Below are positions 53,101 through 64,000 of a DNA stretch of 64,000 bases, one piece after another. Positions within the stretch are counted from its first letter, which is position 1. The number at the start of each line of letters is the position of its first letter. The position numbers and the translations under genes were made by a program. The notes beneath the pieces are model-generated. The model was not told the origin of the DNA. It worked only from the letters and a program-made list of their open reading frames with translations, and made no database searches. This DNA comes from Apus apus (taxonomy: Eukaryota > Chordata > Aves > Apodiformes > Apodidae): assembly GCF_020740795.1 (NCBI RefSeq), contig NC_067282.1, positions 151,824,858-151,888,857 of the forward strand, given 5' to 3'.

Positions 53101-56100
53101 CTCACAAAGGCTCCAGTTAGTACAAACTTCCTTCCTGTCCCTGAATAAGGTCTCCTGATATGCTCAGCTGTGTTGCCTCTTCCCACCATGATCCTATAGG
53201 CCATCCCACGGGATGCAGCCCAAAACTAAGAGAAATAAAGACAGGATGGTTTAACTGTCAATAGGTCAAGAGAGCCTAATCTCCTTCAGCCCAGCTCTTC
53301 TTGTTTGTGGGAGGCTAAGAACTGCCCATAGTGGAGGAGGTTGAATTAAGAAGATGAGCTGTTTGAGAGAGTGCCAGGTTTCTTGGCTCATTTATAATGA
53401 AGGAGGACCAGCTGCCTCTGTAATTTTGGAAGTAGTTTTGGTAGTACTGTTTGGACTGTGGAGTGAATCCAGGTTTTTTACTTTCTGGGACCCTGATCAG
53501 TGGGGTTCAGACTTCAGCCCTCTGCAGAAAGCTCTAAAATTGTCATGAATAAGTAGAGAAGATGTGAGAAAGACAATTTCCTCTTCTTTCCTCCTCACTG
53601 GTGCACCTTTTTTTTTGAGCTCTGTAAGGAAGACCACAAGCTGTGACTGAACAATTGCTCATCACCAGCTAACAACCCCAGCCAGCATCTTGGGAGGCTG
53701 CTGGTCTGAGTGACAGCTTTTCATGCTTCCTCCTCTGCCCTGCTGAGACCCTCAAGACAGTATCTTTTCCCCAGTGTCTGCACCACAGCTGGAGTGCTTT
53801 CCAGTCCCCTAGACATCCCTCCACCCATGGGAGCTGTCTCAGAGCAGTGATATCAGTACTTACAGCCTGTGTGAGAGCAGGTTTCATTTTGCCTTTCCAC
53901 TGACCTTGGTTTGAGGCCCTAGAGGCATCTCTCTATGGCACTGTGCCATGCTGTGCAGAAACACCTGAGCTCGTTCTGACCCAAACCAGTTTAGCTTTGT
54001 TGGTTCAATGCTGATCAGCCTGATCAAAACGCTGTTCTGTGTGCCTGTATTTTTACTTTAGAAAAAGCATATGAGGATCTCTCTTTATTGCTCCCCTTTT
54101 GCTACGTGCCACAGGCTGAGAGGTGCTGCAATCCAAGGAACTTTCTTTGCCCCTCCTTGCTAAGGTGACGCTTCATCCATGCAATGCCCTACCTTAGAGT
54201 TCCTATCTCCAAGATCTCAGGGCAAGTTCCTGAGGCTAAAGGAGGTAAGCGTCAGCAATCCAGCTGAACAAAATCTTCCGGGAGAAACATTTTCTTCTGG
54301 AAAATGGAGCCCTATCGTCACTGCAAGGCTTTTCAAGATTAAATTGAATTTACCAAAATTCTGTCTGGGGAAAAAGAAGGAAAATAATGTGGAAAAACCT
54401 CACAAATATTTCAATTTCTTCTTTCGAAACTCCTTTTTCTTTGGGGCATTTTAGAAATACTTTCTTATATATTACAAGGCAAAGTGAATTGATTCTGTTG
54501 AAATAGAACATTTTGATGGATCTAAAACAATTTTCATTCCTTTATTGTATTTTGTGAGGGGAATAGCAATGTGGTCTGGAGAATTGCAGTGGGTTTTGGA
54601 TATTGCTAAGAACCTGAACAAAATCTCAACTTTCTGTGACTTTGAAAATAATGAAATTCCCTCTAAAATAGTATTTACTCTTTGCACAGCCCAACTCAGA
54701 CCCTCTATCTTTCATTAAAAAAAAAACCAACATACTCCATCCTTGCTGACTGATGGGGCTGGAGCTTAAAAGACTGCCCACTTTTCTGTTCTGTGGCATA
54801 GAAGAAAATAATTTTGCGTTGTCTCAAGCCTGTATTTTTGTCTGAATGCATTTTTTAATTGTGTAATTTTTTTTAAACAAACATTTTTTCTTTAAGTTAA
54901 TTTGGAAAAAAAAAAAAAAAAAAGACATTCAGGAATAGAACACTGACATATTTTCACTGAAAATATTAAAATGAACAAACTACTTTTACTTTGCCCTAAA
55001 TCTACTGAGCTTTTGGACTTTTAGCCTTCATTTCCCTTTTTCTGTTTGCTTGAGTCTCCATCCCAGCAAAACATTTATCCAAATCTAGGGATGAAATGGA
55101 AGTGGGACTGACCCAGCATGGTGGATGAAGAGGGATGGAATAAGGGTGGCTGTGGTCTCCCAAGAAGAGACTGCAGAGTAACAAAGGAGGCAACATCATC
55201 AAAGCCAAAGAAGGCTGAGATCGAGTTGTTGGGGTCCTGCTTTCTCATCAGCCCACAGAGCTGTCTGACTTCACTAGCTTGCTTCTCTTTCCCTAGGGGA
55301 TACAGTACCTGACTGAGCACAAGGTATTGTCCTCAGACCTGCAGGATATCGCCAAATTTCTCCACAAGGGTGAAGGCCTGAACAAGACAGCCATTGGGGA
55401 TTACCTGGGTGGGAGGTGAGCAACCCAGCCAGGATGAGGAGGCCCTTTGGAGGCCCTGTCCTGCCTAGCCCCTTTCAACTACCATTTTAGATGACCCCTG
55501 GCACACTTCAGTCAGGTGCTGGGGTTGAATGTGCCTCAAACTGCAGTGGGCTGGGTGGGCAGTACACCCCAGGGTGTGGGCTTTGGAGTGCGGCTAAGGC
55601 TGGCTGTATGGGCTACCCATCCTTCTGCCTGCAATGGGGTCAGTCTTCCCAGAAAAGTGCATGCATCTTGGCTTTTTGTTGGTCAGAGGGGAAGTGGGGG
55701 GTGGGATGGAGCCAGGTGCATGTTATCACAACAAGGGGCATCCAGACGGAGTAGGGTCAAAACTCTCTTCTGACCTTTTCCCTGTATCCTCTCCAGGGAC
55801 CCCACAAACATTCAGATCCTCCAAGCCTTTGTGGCATGTCACCAGTTTGCCAACCTCAACCTGGTGCAGGCACTGAGGTGAGTGAGCACGCCGGATGCAG
55901 GGGATGGAGCAGGAGCCTGCTCAGCCACCGGGTCTTACCACCCAGGAAGGTTGTGAAGCCCTACTGGGTTGGAACAGGGATTTCCAAGGCCCTGCTGTGT
56001 GTGTTGGCTCTCAGACATGCTCTGTAAGGTGTTAATGCCTTTTTCTGAGGGAACTCTTTCATGGCCCCTTGGCTGGCCTGGCTATATGCAGAGAAGGTGG

Positions 56101-59100
56101 GGAAAGCAAGGTGGATCATCATGGCTTCAGTGCCTGGGGGAATGGGGCAGGTTATTTTTTGCACCAGGAAACAGGCCTGTCCACAGTGCCTATTATGTCA
56201 GTGACAAAGTGACTGTCTCATGTCATCCTGTTTTCTGATGGGCCAGCCTCCTGGTGGGACTCTCTCTTGAGGTCCCTGCTGCCTTGCAGGGCACTCATTA
56301 AGGAACAGGAGGCATGATTTCCAGGATGCTTAGTCCTGCTGCCTCTTTTTAGTTTGCTTGAGGCTGATGAGCCCAGGCAATTTATAGAGGAGGAGACCTC
56401 CTGCTTCATACACTCTCTTGTCTTCCCAGTGTGGTGGGATTACTTATTTTATTTTAATGGTGTCCCAGGGGTTGAGGGAAAGGATAAAAGGCCCTTGCAC
56501 ATAATCTGACTAACCCTCTGGCATGCTGCTCCTGATAGACAGTTCCTGTGGAGTTTCCGGCTGCCTGGGGAAGCGCAGAAGATTGACCGGATGATGGAGG
56601 CCTTTGCCAACTGGTACTGCAAGTGTAACCCGGGAGTATTCCAGTCCACAGGTAGTTATGGGGAAAAGAAGGCCTATAAAGCTGAGCTCCACTGTTTGCT
56701 AGAGAGGGGAGCCTTCCTTTTCCATTCACAAAGCGCAGAGGGCATCACTTGGAACCCTGGACATTTCCTCTTAAGCTGAAGGAGGCAGCCCGGTTCCTGT
56801 GAAGCTTTTCAATAGGCTGAGGGTCTTCAGTCCTCCTTTTGCTACTGTGCTCCAGTCCATCCCCACAGGCAATAGACTGGAGAAGTCCTCCCAGACCCTC
56901 ATCGCAGCAAGGAGAGCACTGACAGACATGGGTCTGTAGAAACTTTGCTGCTGGCAGAGTCATTATCAGACCAAATCTATCTGACTTGCCCCATTACCCT
57001 GAGGGGATGGAATCACCTCCATCATAGGAAATCAACTCTGTCTCTCTTAACAGAGGGGACATCTTCCTTTTCCTCCTACAGCTGAGAGCATGATGCTGTT
57101 CTCCAGTGACTGGACACAAAGCCACCTGTTAGGGTGTGGATTGATCTGCCCTCTAAGACAAGTGCCACCCATCCTATTTTGTTTTCTCATTGCCAGATAC
57201 CTGTTATATACTCTCCTTCTCTATCATCATGCTTAACACCAGCCTGCACAACCCCAATGTGAAAGACAAACCCGCCTTTGAAAGGTTTGTAGCCATCAAC
57301 AGAGGCATTGACAATGGAGGAGACCTGCCAGAAGAGCTCTTAAAGGTAAGAAGACCTCCTGTTTTCTCATCAGTCCCTCTTTTCTTTTGGCTTGGGGTCC
57401 ACTGAGAAGCAAAGGTGCACAGGCCTGCTGACCTTCTACCATATAAGGGGATGGGCTGTGTGAGGAAAAAGGGCAGTTTGTACAAAAGCAAAGCTGGAAA
57501 GTGTGGAAAACGCTTTGGAGAGGGGCTGTGTTGGTGAGGACATGGAGCAAGAGAGATGGGGTGGGAGACATTCAGGGAACAGCACTATTATTTTTAAGAA
57601 AGTTTGTGTTTCTAGTGTGTCCTTGTGGAAAGAGGAACAGATACACTTGCTGTGTGAGAGAGGAAGACACAAGCTTTGTGTGTCCGTGTGTCACGTAGAT
57701 ATGAGGCTGTGTGAATGGAGCACCCACCTCTGTGGGAGGCAGCTGGGCATTTGACTCTTTTGGCCAGCTTTGAAAGTCCCAGCCCCTAAGGGGACTGTCT
57801 GTTTCTTGTGTGTCTGTGTGTGTGAGAGGCAATCTACAGTGGCCCACATTATTAATCCCTTTCCCTCATTTGTACCTAAATGTCTCAGCTGATTCTAGTG
57901 TTCACATCAGTCAGGACACCAATGCCTGACCTCTCTTGCACTAGGATATATCTTTGAGTGAGTAGAACCAACAAGTCCCAGGTGGGTGTCAGGATCTCTT
58001 CCAGAATCTCTTCCAACATCTGTAAAGCTCTCAGCAGGCCCGTGATGTCTCTGATGCCAGAGGATGAAGATGCAGAGGGAGAGAGAGAGACAAGGGATGC
58101 ACCTATTAATAAACCTGAAGCTACCATTTTCCCAAGGGCTCAGTAGGCAAGGAACCTCTGCCCTGTGAGACAAGATAGATAGGGACATCCTGCCTACATG
58201 TGTCTAGCTTCACCCAACCAGCCTGGGGAGAATAACTTGTGTCTTATATCAAAGAGGCTTCTTACATCCCACACTTGAGTTTTTTGAGCAGCATCCCCTC
58301 AGGGGAAAGGCTTTAGATTTTTCTCCAGAATGTTGTTTCTTCCAGGCAATTTGAGGGAATCTACAGGAGCCTGTACTCTCAGTTTTTCTCTGGGATTTGT
58401 GTAATAAATGATGGCAAATCCAATGTTGTGAGCAACATTTCAGTACCCCTTGAAAGCTGGTAACCTGCCTCCCTGTTGCTCTGCTATTACAAATGTCACA
58501 GTGTCCCTCTCAGTGGAAATGCCTTGGTTCTATGAAATATGCCTCCTGGTGGTCATGCAGATGTGTGTATTGGTCTCTACATGCAAGATCCTAGCAGAGC
58601 ATTTGACACTACCAACCCAGGACCTAAATGAGGCTGCAGTCTCTGCTGTGTTGTCCCCAGCACTGTCTCAGTGCTACCCACGGCAGAACTTGTGGAACAT
58701 GCTGGGGTCAGTCATTGCAGCCTCTTTTGATATGGGTACTCACTTTTGTGTCTGTGGCTTTCCAAAAGGGGTCTCTTTTTTTGACACAGGAAGCAGAAAC
58801 GAGCTGGTGATTCCCCTTGAGATCCTGCAAGGTGTAGACTGAGGCCTATTGTACCCCAGTGCTCACCCCTCACCATCCACCCCCTTGCCCCTGTGGAAAC
58901 AGAGTGATGAACCAGATAGACCCAGGAGGGTTGTGTACAAACTTTTGTCAGAAATCTTTCTCTCTTTTTCCCCTCACCAATGCCCTGGGGCAGAATCTGT
59001 TTGAAAGCATCAAGAACGAGCCATTCTCCATACCTGAGGACGATGGGAATGACCTCACACATACTTTCTTCAACCCTAACCGTGAGGGCTGGCTCCTGAA

Positions 59101-61429
59101 ACTAGGTAAGGGGGAGGATGCCCCTCAAACCTCTGAATTCCCTGCCTGCCACCACAGATCTCCCCCAGGAACCCACCAGCATCTCCACCCTCCTTCACTC
59201 CGGTCTGCTGTGGTGGGGAGAGGCTGACACCTGCTGTTGAAACCAGCAGCCTACCCTCTCCTCCCAGTCTCCTGCAGACTCTAGCTGCTCAAAAAGGGAT
59301 TTAGACAGATATCCCTCACCCCCTCGCCTCCCCATTTCCATCAGAGTAAAACTGGCTCCCTGTGTGTGCCTGTCCACAATCCAGCATCACCAACAGTGAG
59401 CACCAGGGTTGGTTGCCTCCTTAGGGCTGATCTACAGGGAGAGCCGGGAGGGTGTGCCTGTGTGCGCATGGCTGGAGCTTGGGAGAGCAGGGGTAGGGAC
59501 ACAGGAAGGACAGCAAAATAGGTGACTAATGGCTCTTGGACCTTGCTGCCTTTAGGAGGACGTGTGAAAACCTGGAAACGCCGTTGGTTCATTCTGACCG
59601 ATAACTGCCTGTACTACTTTGAATACACCACGGTAAAGGCTTAAGTCCTGGTTGGGAAACTGTGTCCTGGGGGGTTATGAGCCTCTGAGGGGCCAGGGAA
59701 GAGCAGAGGGTAGGGGGCAACTCCTCCAACCCTATGCTCTCAGACCAAACTCAGACCTCCTTTGTCTCCTGTGATGTTTCCTCACCTCTGGTGTTGAGGA
59801 GGAGGGAGACTGGACACTGCAGCTCTTGCTGGGGTCTCCTCTTAACAGAGCTTCCCATTGTGAAAATGGAGACGGACTCCCCAGGCATACGCTGCCCTTG
59901 TCACCTTCACAAAGACACACGTATGGGAAAACAGAGAGGCTGTAAATAGTAGCATAGATAATGGGGAGCATGCTGAGAGTTAATTCATGTTCCTTTGCCT
60001 TCAGGACAAAGAACCTCTGGGCATTATCCCCCTGGAGAACCTGTCAGTCCGGAAGGTGGATGATCCCAAAAAGCCCGTAAGTCTCCTTTGCTTGGTACTC
60101 TGCCAACACAGGCTCTCAGGCTGTAAGAGGGAAGAGGGGGTTGACACACTCTATTCTTACTATGCCTCTCAGAGGGAAGGTGCCATTCCACACTGCTTTG
60201 TCACCCCTTCCAAACATGACAGTATTTAAAAGTTATTATATTTTACCAGGGAAGATCTGGTGTGAACAGAGATGTATTGTTTGGCTGGGTGCATCATATG
60301 TGTTTGTGTGTGTCTGTGTATCTGTGTCTGTGTAGGGGGGTGCATCAGAGATGAGTGCACACAGCTGACTCCCCACACATTTTGCACCAAGGGATGTGGG
60401 TTCAATTTCTCTTCCCAGGACTCTCCATGATGAGGTACAGCATGTGTAGACCAGATAGTGTTACGGTGTTAGGAAACTTGCTCAGGAAGTGGCACTCCTT
60501 TCCTGTGCATCTCCTATGGATAATCACTTTTTGATGTGGCATTACCTTGGGAGAACTGCCTTCTGTCTGTGTGGTGGCAGGCAGAGGGGAGGATGTTCAG
60601 GAGTGGAGCAGAATGACAGATCCCATAAGGTGTTTTTTGGTAACTGTTGATGCTCCATCTCTCCATAATACATGTTAAGTGTCTAGCCCTTCACCCCACA
60701 GAGAGGGCCTGGAGATGTGACTCATAGCACAATTCTTGGCTCTGTTGCATTTCAGAGACAGAATGCTCTCCTCCCCTTTGGAACCTCTCTGAGCCTGTCA
60801 CCCATGGTTGAAGGCAGCACTGTTTCATTGGTCCACCCTGTCCTCCCCTAATGCTTCATTTTACTCCCTTTCTAACAGAACTGCTTTGAGCTCTTCAATC
60901 CCAACTGCAGAGGGCAAAAGATCAAAGCCTGCAAAACAGATGGGGATGGGAAGGTGGTTGAAGGCAAGCATCAGTCCTACAAGATCTCAGCAGCCACACC
61001 AGCAGAACGTGATGAGTGGATTGAGGCAATACGGTGAGGAGAGCAGAACTGGAGGCCTGAGCTTGCCTTTGCTCAGCCCCAGGGACAAATGGTCATGCAG
61101 TTGATTTGGCTACCAGAGCTCTAAAAAGAGGGTGGAAAGAAGTGTTTGCAGTCTAAAAACTGCAGCACCTCTTGACTTCAGAGTGTTTCAAGGTCCCTTC
61201 TGGAGAATCTCTAGTGACAGCTAAATTCTGTGGGTCTGCAGATCTCCAGTCCTACATTTTGGTGAAGGGTCTCTCTGTGCAAGTTCAGTTAGGTTGCCTC
61301 TGATGTTCTCCAGCATTAAATATCTTACCTTTACTCTCATTTCTTCTTATTTCCAGGACTAGCATCACACAGGATCCTTTCTATGATCTGGTCTCTGCCC
61401 GTAAGAAAAAGATTGCCAGCAAAAACTGA
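44170..61429 (+). CDS. CYTH4: CYTH4, cytohesin-4 (ARF guanine nucleotide exchange factor)
   Basis: Cytohesin that loads GTP on ARF proteins at PIP3-containing membranes; leukocyte-enriched in mammals. Thirteen coding exons give an open frame of 406 codons, or 394 (the length I recall for human) if exon 3 ends 36 bases earlier. Order: MDFCPAG, an N-terminal coiled coil (about 12-60) with [20 protein letters not shown], the Sec7 domain (about 66-253) with [26 protein letters not shown] and the catalytic glutamate in [14 protein letters not shown] (Glu168), a linker [18 protein letters not shown], a PH domain (about 271-388) with the diglycine phosphoinositide loop [14 protein letters not shown], and the basic tail [20 protein letters not shown] and [14 protein letters not shown] fit cytohesin-4 better than 1-3. 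ATG has A at -3 and G at +4. All donors are GT except exon 3. Identity is certain; the exon 3 end is open. Confidence 0.96.
48388..48499 (+). repeat. T/G-rich low-complexity tract
   Basis: T runs broken by single or triple G, with GTTTG units, similar in composition to the tract at 5943-6125. Confidence 0.85.
49921..50034 (+). mobile_element. CR1 LINE 3' fragment in CYTH4 intron 1
   Basis: GAGCAACCTGGTCTAATGGG, then GGTTGGAACTAGATGATC and CAACCCAAACCATTCTATGG, ending TTCTAT. A 5'-truncated tail of about 114 bp in the CYTH4 sense, 140 bases before exon 2. Confidence 0.93.
50176..50258 (+). CDS. CYTH4: CYTH4 coding exon 2
   Basis: Acceptor TTCTTCCAG, donor AAG|GTAAGG. Residues 7 (part) to 34, ending [11 protein letters not shown] in the coiled coil. 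The 34 residues of exons 1-2 equal the human count I recall. Confidence 0.95.
52551..52651 (+). CDS. CYTH4: CYTH4 coding exon 3, ending at a GC donor
   Basis: Acceptor TTCTTTTGCAG. Residues 35-68 (part) of the coiled coil and linker. The end chosen is ATCAG|GCAAGT, a GC donor otherwise matching the consensus, which keeps phase 2 into exon 4. The junction expected from related cytohesins is at 52615 (GAGAG|GCCAAA), also GC but in poor context. A GT at 52670-52671 (AATGG|GTATTC) is in phase but weak, and the GT at 52656 gives the wrong phase. Confidence 0.7.
52907..52973 (+). CDS. CYTH4: CYTH4 coding exon 4
   Basis: Acceptor TTTACAG, donor AAAAG|GTAGGA. Reads in phase 2 as (S)[18 protein letters not shown] then DPEK; the other two frames have an early stop or lose GRKKFNMDP. 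Confidence 0.95.
52974..55296 (+). other. CYTH4 intron 4
   Basis: A 2.3 kb AT-richer intron with an 18-base A run at 54906-54923. No repeat family recognised. Confidence 0.8.
54906..54923. repeat. Poly(A) run
   Basis: Eighteen consecutive A without a recognisable retroposon in front. Confidence 0.85.
55297..55415 (+). CDS. CYTH4: CYTH4 coding exon 5
   Basis: Acceptor TTCCCTAG, donor GGGAG|GTGAGC. Residues 91-130 (part), Sec7 helices with [19 protein letters not shown]. The last Gly replaces Glu of human YLGERDP. Confidence 0.96.
55797..55877 (+). CDS. CYTH4: CYTH4 coding exon 6
   Basis: Acceptor CTCTCCAG, donor CTGAG|GTGAGT. Residues 130-157 (parts), [10 protein letters not shown]. Confidence 0.96.
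56539..56651 (+). CDS. CYTH4: CYTH4 coding exon 7 (catalytic glutamate)
   Basis: Acceptor CCTGATAG, donor CACAG|GTAGTT. Residues 157-195 (parts) with [20 protein letters not shown], holding the Sec7 glutamic finger. Confidence 0.96.
57197..57345 (+). CDS. CYTH4: CYTH4 coding exon 8
   Basis: Acceptor CATTGCCAG, donor AAAG|GTAAGA. Residues 195-244, [20 protein letters not shown] to [10 protein letters not shown], the ARF-binding part of Sec7. Confidence 0.96.
57346..58993 (+). other. CYTH4 intron 8
   Basis: A 1.6 kb intron without recognisable repeats or conserved frames. Confidence 0.8.
58994..59105 (+). CDS. CYTH4: CYTH4 coding exon 9
   Basis: Acceptor CTGGGGCAG, donor ACTAG|GTAAGG. Residues 245-282 (part), Sec7-PH linker [15 protein letters not shown] and the first PH strand REGWLLKL. 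Confidence 0.96.
59556..59632 (+). CDS. CYTH4: CYTH4 coding exon 10 (PH domain, diglycine form)
   Basis: Acceptor CCTTTAG, donor CACG|GTAAAG. Residues 282-307, [20 protein letters not shown] then YFEYTT. The split Gly plus the first full codon give two glycines. An overlapping TAGGAG pair could remove one. Confidence 0.95.
60005..60076 (+). CDS. CYTH4: CYTH4 coding exon 11
   Basis: Acceptor GCCTTCAG, donor AGCCC|GTAAGT. Residues 308-331, [20 protein letters not shown] then PKKP. Confidence 0.96.
60879..61033 (+). CDS. CYTH4: CYTH4 coding exon 12
   Basis: Acceptor TTTCTAACAG, donor ATACG|GTGAGG. Residues 332-383 (part), PH strands with [18 protein letters not shown] and the start of the C-terminal helix. 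Confidence 0.96.
61357..61429 (+). CDS. CYTH4: CYTH4 coding exon 13
   Basis: Acceptor TATTTCCAG. Residues 383 (part) to 406, end of the PH helix and the polybasic tail [10 protein letters not shown], then TGA at 61427-61429. Confidence 0.96.
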
Positions 61430-62362
61430 GGACTAACCTGGTGACTGGCAGCAGGAAGATGTGGTTATTGGACAGCTTCCCTTCCTCACTGGATTCTTCC
61501 AGTGAAGAAATCTGGGAGCATTGGTTCCCTCTGCCTCCCACTTGGCAGGAAGATAATGGACAGGACAACTTGCCAGATTTGCTTCTTCCCTTTCCAAACT
61601 GAAGGCAGAGGTGCAGGGTGCAAGCCCCTGAGGACTGTCAGAACCCTGGATATGGTGTTTCCTATGTCCAAATTTTAGAGGCTGAACAGCAACTGGCCTT
61701 TGGGTTCTCCCATACACCCTCAGGCATGTAGGACAGGATTTGAGGAGAGACAAGAATGTCTTCAGGATGTCTCCAGCCCCTCCCACCATCAAACCAGGCC
61801 TGGAGATTTTTCTGGGAGGGACCATGTAGATGCTCTAGGAGCAGCAAAGCATCGTCCAGTCAGGTGCAGTGCAAAAAAGCTCCAGTGGTTTCTTTTCCAT
61901 GAACAGATGTGTAGTGGTTGTGGAGAAGGGACCACTAATGTTTAAGAACCCCCCTGTGAAACAAAAGGCCAGGGAAGATAAGAAGCCTTGTGTTCAGAAG
62001 AGCTGTTCAGAGAGATAAGGAGCTGTCTCTACCTCTCTCTACAGCCATGAGGGTTGTAATTCTGGGAAGTCCCTGCTCTGTAGCTGAATCACTGGTTTTA
62101 GAAAGTTAAAAATGTTGGATTAAGAGATACGGGGTAACTAAGTGACGAGAGGCTCCAGGAAGGTGGCTCTAGGTCTTTTGTCTGTGTTTTGAGGCTCAGG
62201 GACCACCACAGGTCTCCTTAGGGAAGAAACCCAAACGCTGGCTCTCCTCCTGGCTGGTGGCACAAATTCCTTCCTTATACCATCCCAGGGGTCTGATCTT
62301 TGTATCTGAAAGACCTGCAGCCAGAAAGGCACAGAAGTTTGGAGGTGCATACACACCACAAG

Positions 62363-62379
62363 CACACACACACACACAC
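62363..62379. repeat. (CA)n microsatellite in CYTH4 3' UTR
   Basis: About eight CA units. Confidence 0.85.
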
Positions 62380-62428
62380 GCAGAGGCGTTCCCATCTCCA
62401 CGCATCAAAGGGGTTTTGTCTCTTGTGT

Positions 62429-62455
62429 AATAAATAAATAGATAAAAGAAATAAA
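62429..62455 (+). terminator. CYTH4: CYTH4 polyadenylation signals
   Basis: Two overlapping AATAAA hexamers (62429-62434, 62433-62438) and a third at 62450-62455. Confidence 0.8.
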
Positions 62456-62479
62456 AGTGCTGGAAACAAGCCCAAAACT

Positions 62480-62700
62480 CAGGGTGACGCGATCGCTTTG
62501 GTGACAAAGGCAGAGGACGTGCCGGGTTCCCGCACGCCGAGTGCGGGCGGGCTGGGCGCGGGGCACGGGCGGGCAGCGATGGGCAGCGCGGGAGGCGGGA
62601 GCAGGTCCTGGGACGGCAGGGAAGGTGCAGGGAGCTGTAACACTGCCAGCTGGGAACCGGCACGGAGGCTAATCATCCGGAGTTACACCCGCAGGGGTAA
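62480..62700. promoter_or_regulatory. Small CpG-rich patch beyond the CYTH4 3' end
   Basis: Abrupt rise in CpG (ACGCGATCGC, GGGCGGGCTGGGCGCGGGGC) starting within 50 bases of the last CYTH4 poly(A) signal. On the plus strand a GT at 62697 and a good acceptor (TTCCTTCCTGCAG, exon start 62801) could outline a small first exon. No protein family is recognised. Function unknown. Confidence 0.35.
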
Positions 62701-64000
62701 AGGAGGCAATAAGCGGTGACTGTTTCATCCCTCACCTTTCGCGTCTCCTCGAGTACCCAGCCGTGCTGTCTCAGCCTCTTGCCTTTTTTCCTTCCTGCAG
62801 AGGGCTCTATCTACCAGGCAATCCAGAACAGGGCCAGCACAGCCCGATTATGCATTCTGGTTATTTTTGCCCGAGCCACAGGAACATTGAATTAATGTCA
62901 AGAGGCAGGGAACGTATCTGGGAGTTGAAGCAGACGCTCACCCTGGAGAAGGAACGTGAAGGTTTTCTTCTGCTCGCGCCTGCAAAGGTCTCCTGCATTG
63001 AGTCTCTGTGTCACAGATGTGATACAGAGTGAGTTTGCTGCCTGCTGCTCTAGAGCACGTGTGTTCACACACACATACTCACTCTTGCTTCGGGTTCAAT
63101 GCACGGAGGCAGGGTCCTGTCCAAAGGTGGGAGGAGAAGTTGAAATCTGGCCCTTAATCTTGGCAGCATCTCCAAAATATGTAAGAGAAATATCAATATG
63201 CATTTGGTTGGTGAAAGATGCCCCAGAGCCTAGGATTTGGGTGAGAAATGTCTGCTCTAAAGTCAGGTTCATGCTCTGTGTGACAGAAGCCATCAAAACA
63301 TAGCCTGGAGCCACTTTTCTACCCACAAGCTGGTGGTTGGGTGAGGGAATCCAGGCCAAGCCCTCACTAGAATTTACCTGGATCATTCCTTTGACAGCAG
63401 GGTCTATCCAAGCTTTTCCCAGTCCCTTCTCATCCCAAATGCTTGCAATTCTCTTCAGGCTGGCTATGCCCTTCCTCCTCCCTTCTTCCCCCAAATACCC
63501 ATGCATTGCAAAGCAGAATTATTCCTAGTGGGGACAGGGTGGGGAGGACAACTTGTGAGAGGTGAAACAATGCACAGAGATGGGCAATCTCCATCCATTA
63601 AACTAACCACAAGAGTCAGGTGGAGATGGACCAGGTTTTCTCTCTCCTAGAAACCGAAGTAGAGAAAGAGACAGTAGGTTTGAGTTTCCATTGCCTTTCC
63701 TTAGCTCCAGAACTGAAAATTCAATTCCAGACTCCCTGCCATACCGTACCCAAATCTCCTCAGTGCCATGAGCACAGTGGCAGCTGATGTTGCTCACCAG
63801 CAACACAACACAGTCACTCACTGGGCACTGTTCCTGACCTCATGCCTGCTGAATACCAGTGCATTTGGTATTGGCCAAGGTGTCTCAGATCAGGTCTGTA
63901 AAATGACCATTCACTCATACCCATGTGCTTTGCCAGCCATGCTTGGAGTCCTGGCAAATTTATGACGGGAAAGACTTGTACAACGACCATGGCACCACCA
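62701..64000. other. Downstream flank, no gene recognised
   Basis: 1.3 kb without a recognisable gene or repeat. The longest frame (minus, 63506-63096) has no family support. Confidence 0.65.

Larger units (their letters stand above)
61430..62470 (+). other. CYTH4: CYTH4 3' UTR
   Basis: About 1 kb from the stop to just past a cluster of poly(A) signals. It holds a (CA)n run at 62363-62379. Confidence 0.7.

Noticed and set aside
63096-63506. 136-codon minus-strand frame whose middle faintly recalls the tail of a retroviral integrase
   Set aside because: No terminal repeats or other retroviral region is seen around it, the resemblance is a few residues only, and frames of this length occur by chance elsewhere in the window.

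Overview
This is a vertebrate nuclear locus, almost certainly from a bird. Introns are short with canonical splice sites, there are no Alu/B1/L1 elements, and the only dispersed repeats I recognise are five truncated CR1 LINE copies ending in the bird/reptile-type ATTCTATG or ATTCTGTG tail. The species cannot be fixed from the sequence. Four protein-coding genes can be read exon by exon with a continuous frame. In order they are C1QTNF6 (minus), SSTR3 (minus), RAC2 (minus) and CYTH4 (plus). From memory, this is the same order and orientation as on human 22q12-q13.

Layout. About 1-5.8 kb holds C1QTNF6: two coding exons, with a CpG-rich probable promoter at about 5.4-5.8 kb. From about 5.9 to 14.9 kb there is no recognisable gene, but there is an isolated GC-rich island at 10.3-10.7 kb with G-quadruplex motifs on both strands. 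SSTR3 has its single coding exon at 15.8-17.0 kb, a 3' UTR down to about 14.9 kb, and a probable noncoding first exon and CpG-island promoter at about 20.0-20.9 kb. RAC2 runs from about 24.1 to 34.3 kb with six coding exons and 192 codons. Positions 34.5-44.0 kb are intergenic. CYTH4 runs from 44.17 to about 62.47 kb with thirteen coding exons. A small CpG-rich patch starts right after its poly(A) signals, and nothing recognisable follows to 64 kb.

How the genes relate. RAC2 (Rho GTPase of the phagocyte NADPH oxidase and of leukocyte actin control) and CYTH4 (ARF exchange factor) are both mainly haematopoietic in mammals. Here they are head to head, with start codons 9.9 kb apart. SSTR3 is a Gi-coupled somatostatin receptor and C1QTNF6 a secreted collagen/C1q-domain protein. 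The four share position rather than a pathway.

Most notable observation. CYTH4 coding exon 3 has no usable GT donor at the junction implied by comparison with other cytohesins, where the sequence reads AG|GC with poor context. Exactly 36 bases downstream, in frame, is a near-ideal GC-type donor (CAG|GCAAGT). Using it adds 12 residues to the linker between coiled coil and Sec7 domain (406 instead of 394 residues). Other points are the loss of the mammalian ciliary-targeting motif in SSTR3 loop 3, an 18-bp repeat that duplicates a glycosylation sequon in the SSTR3 N-terminus, and a more basic RAC2 tail. I found no viral element, CRISPR, RNA gene or novel multi-gene system. Apart from these points the window is an ordinary conserved avian locus.
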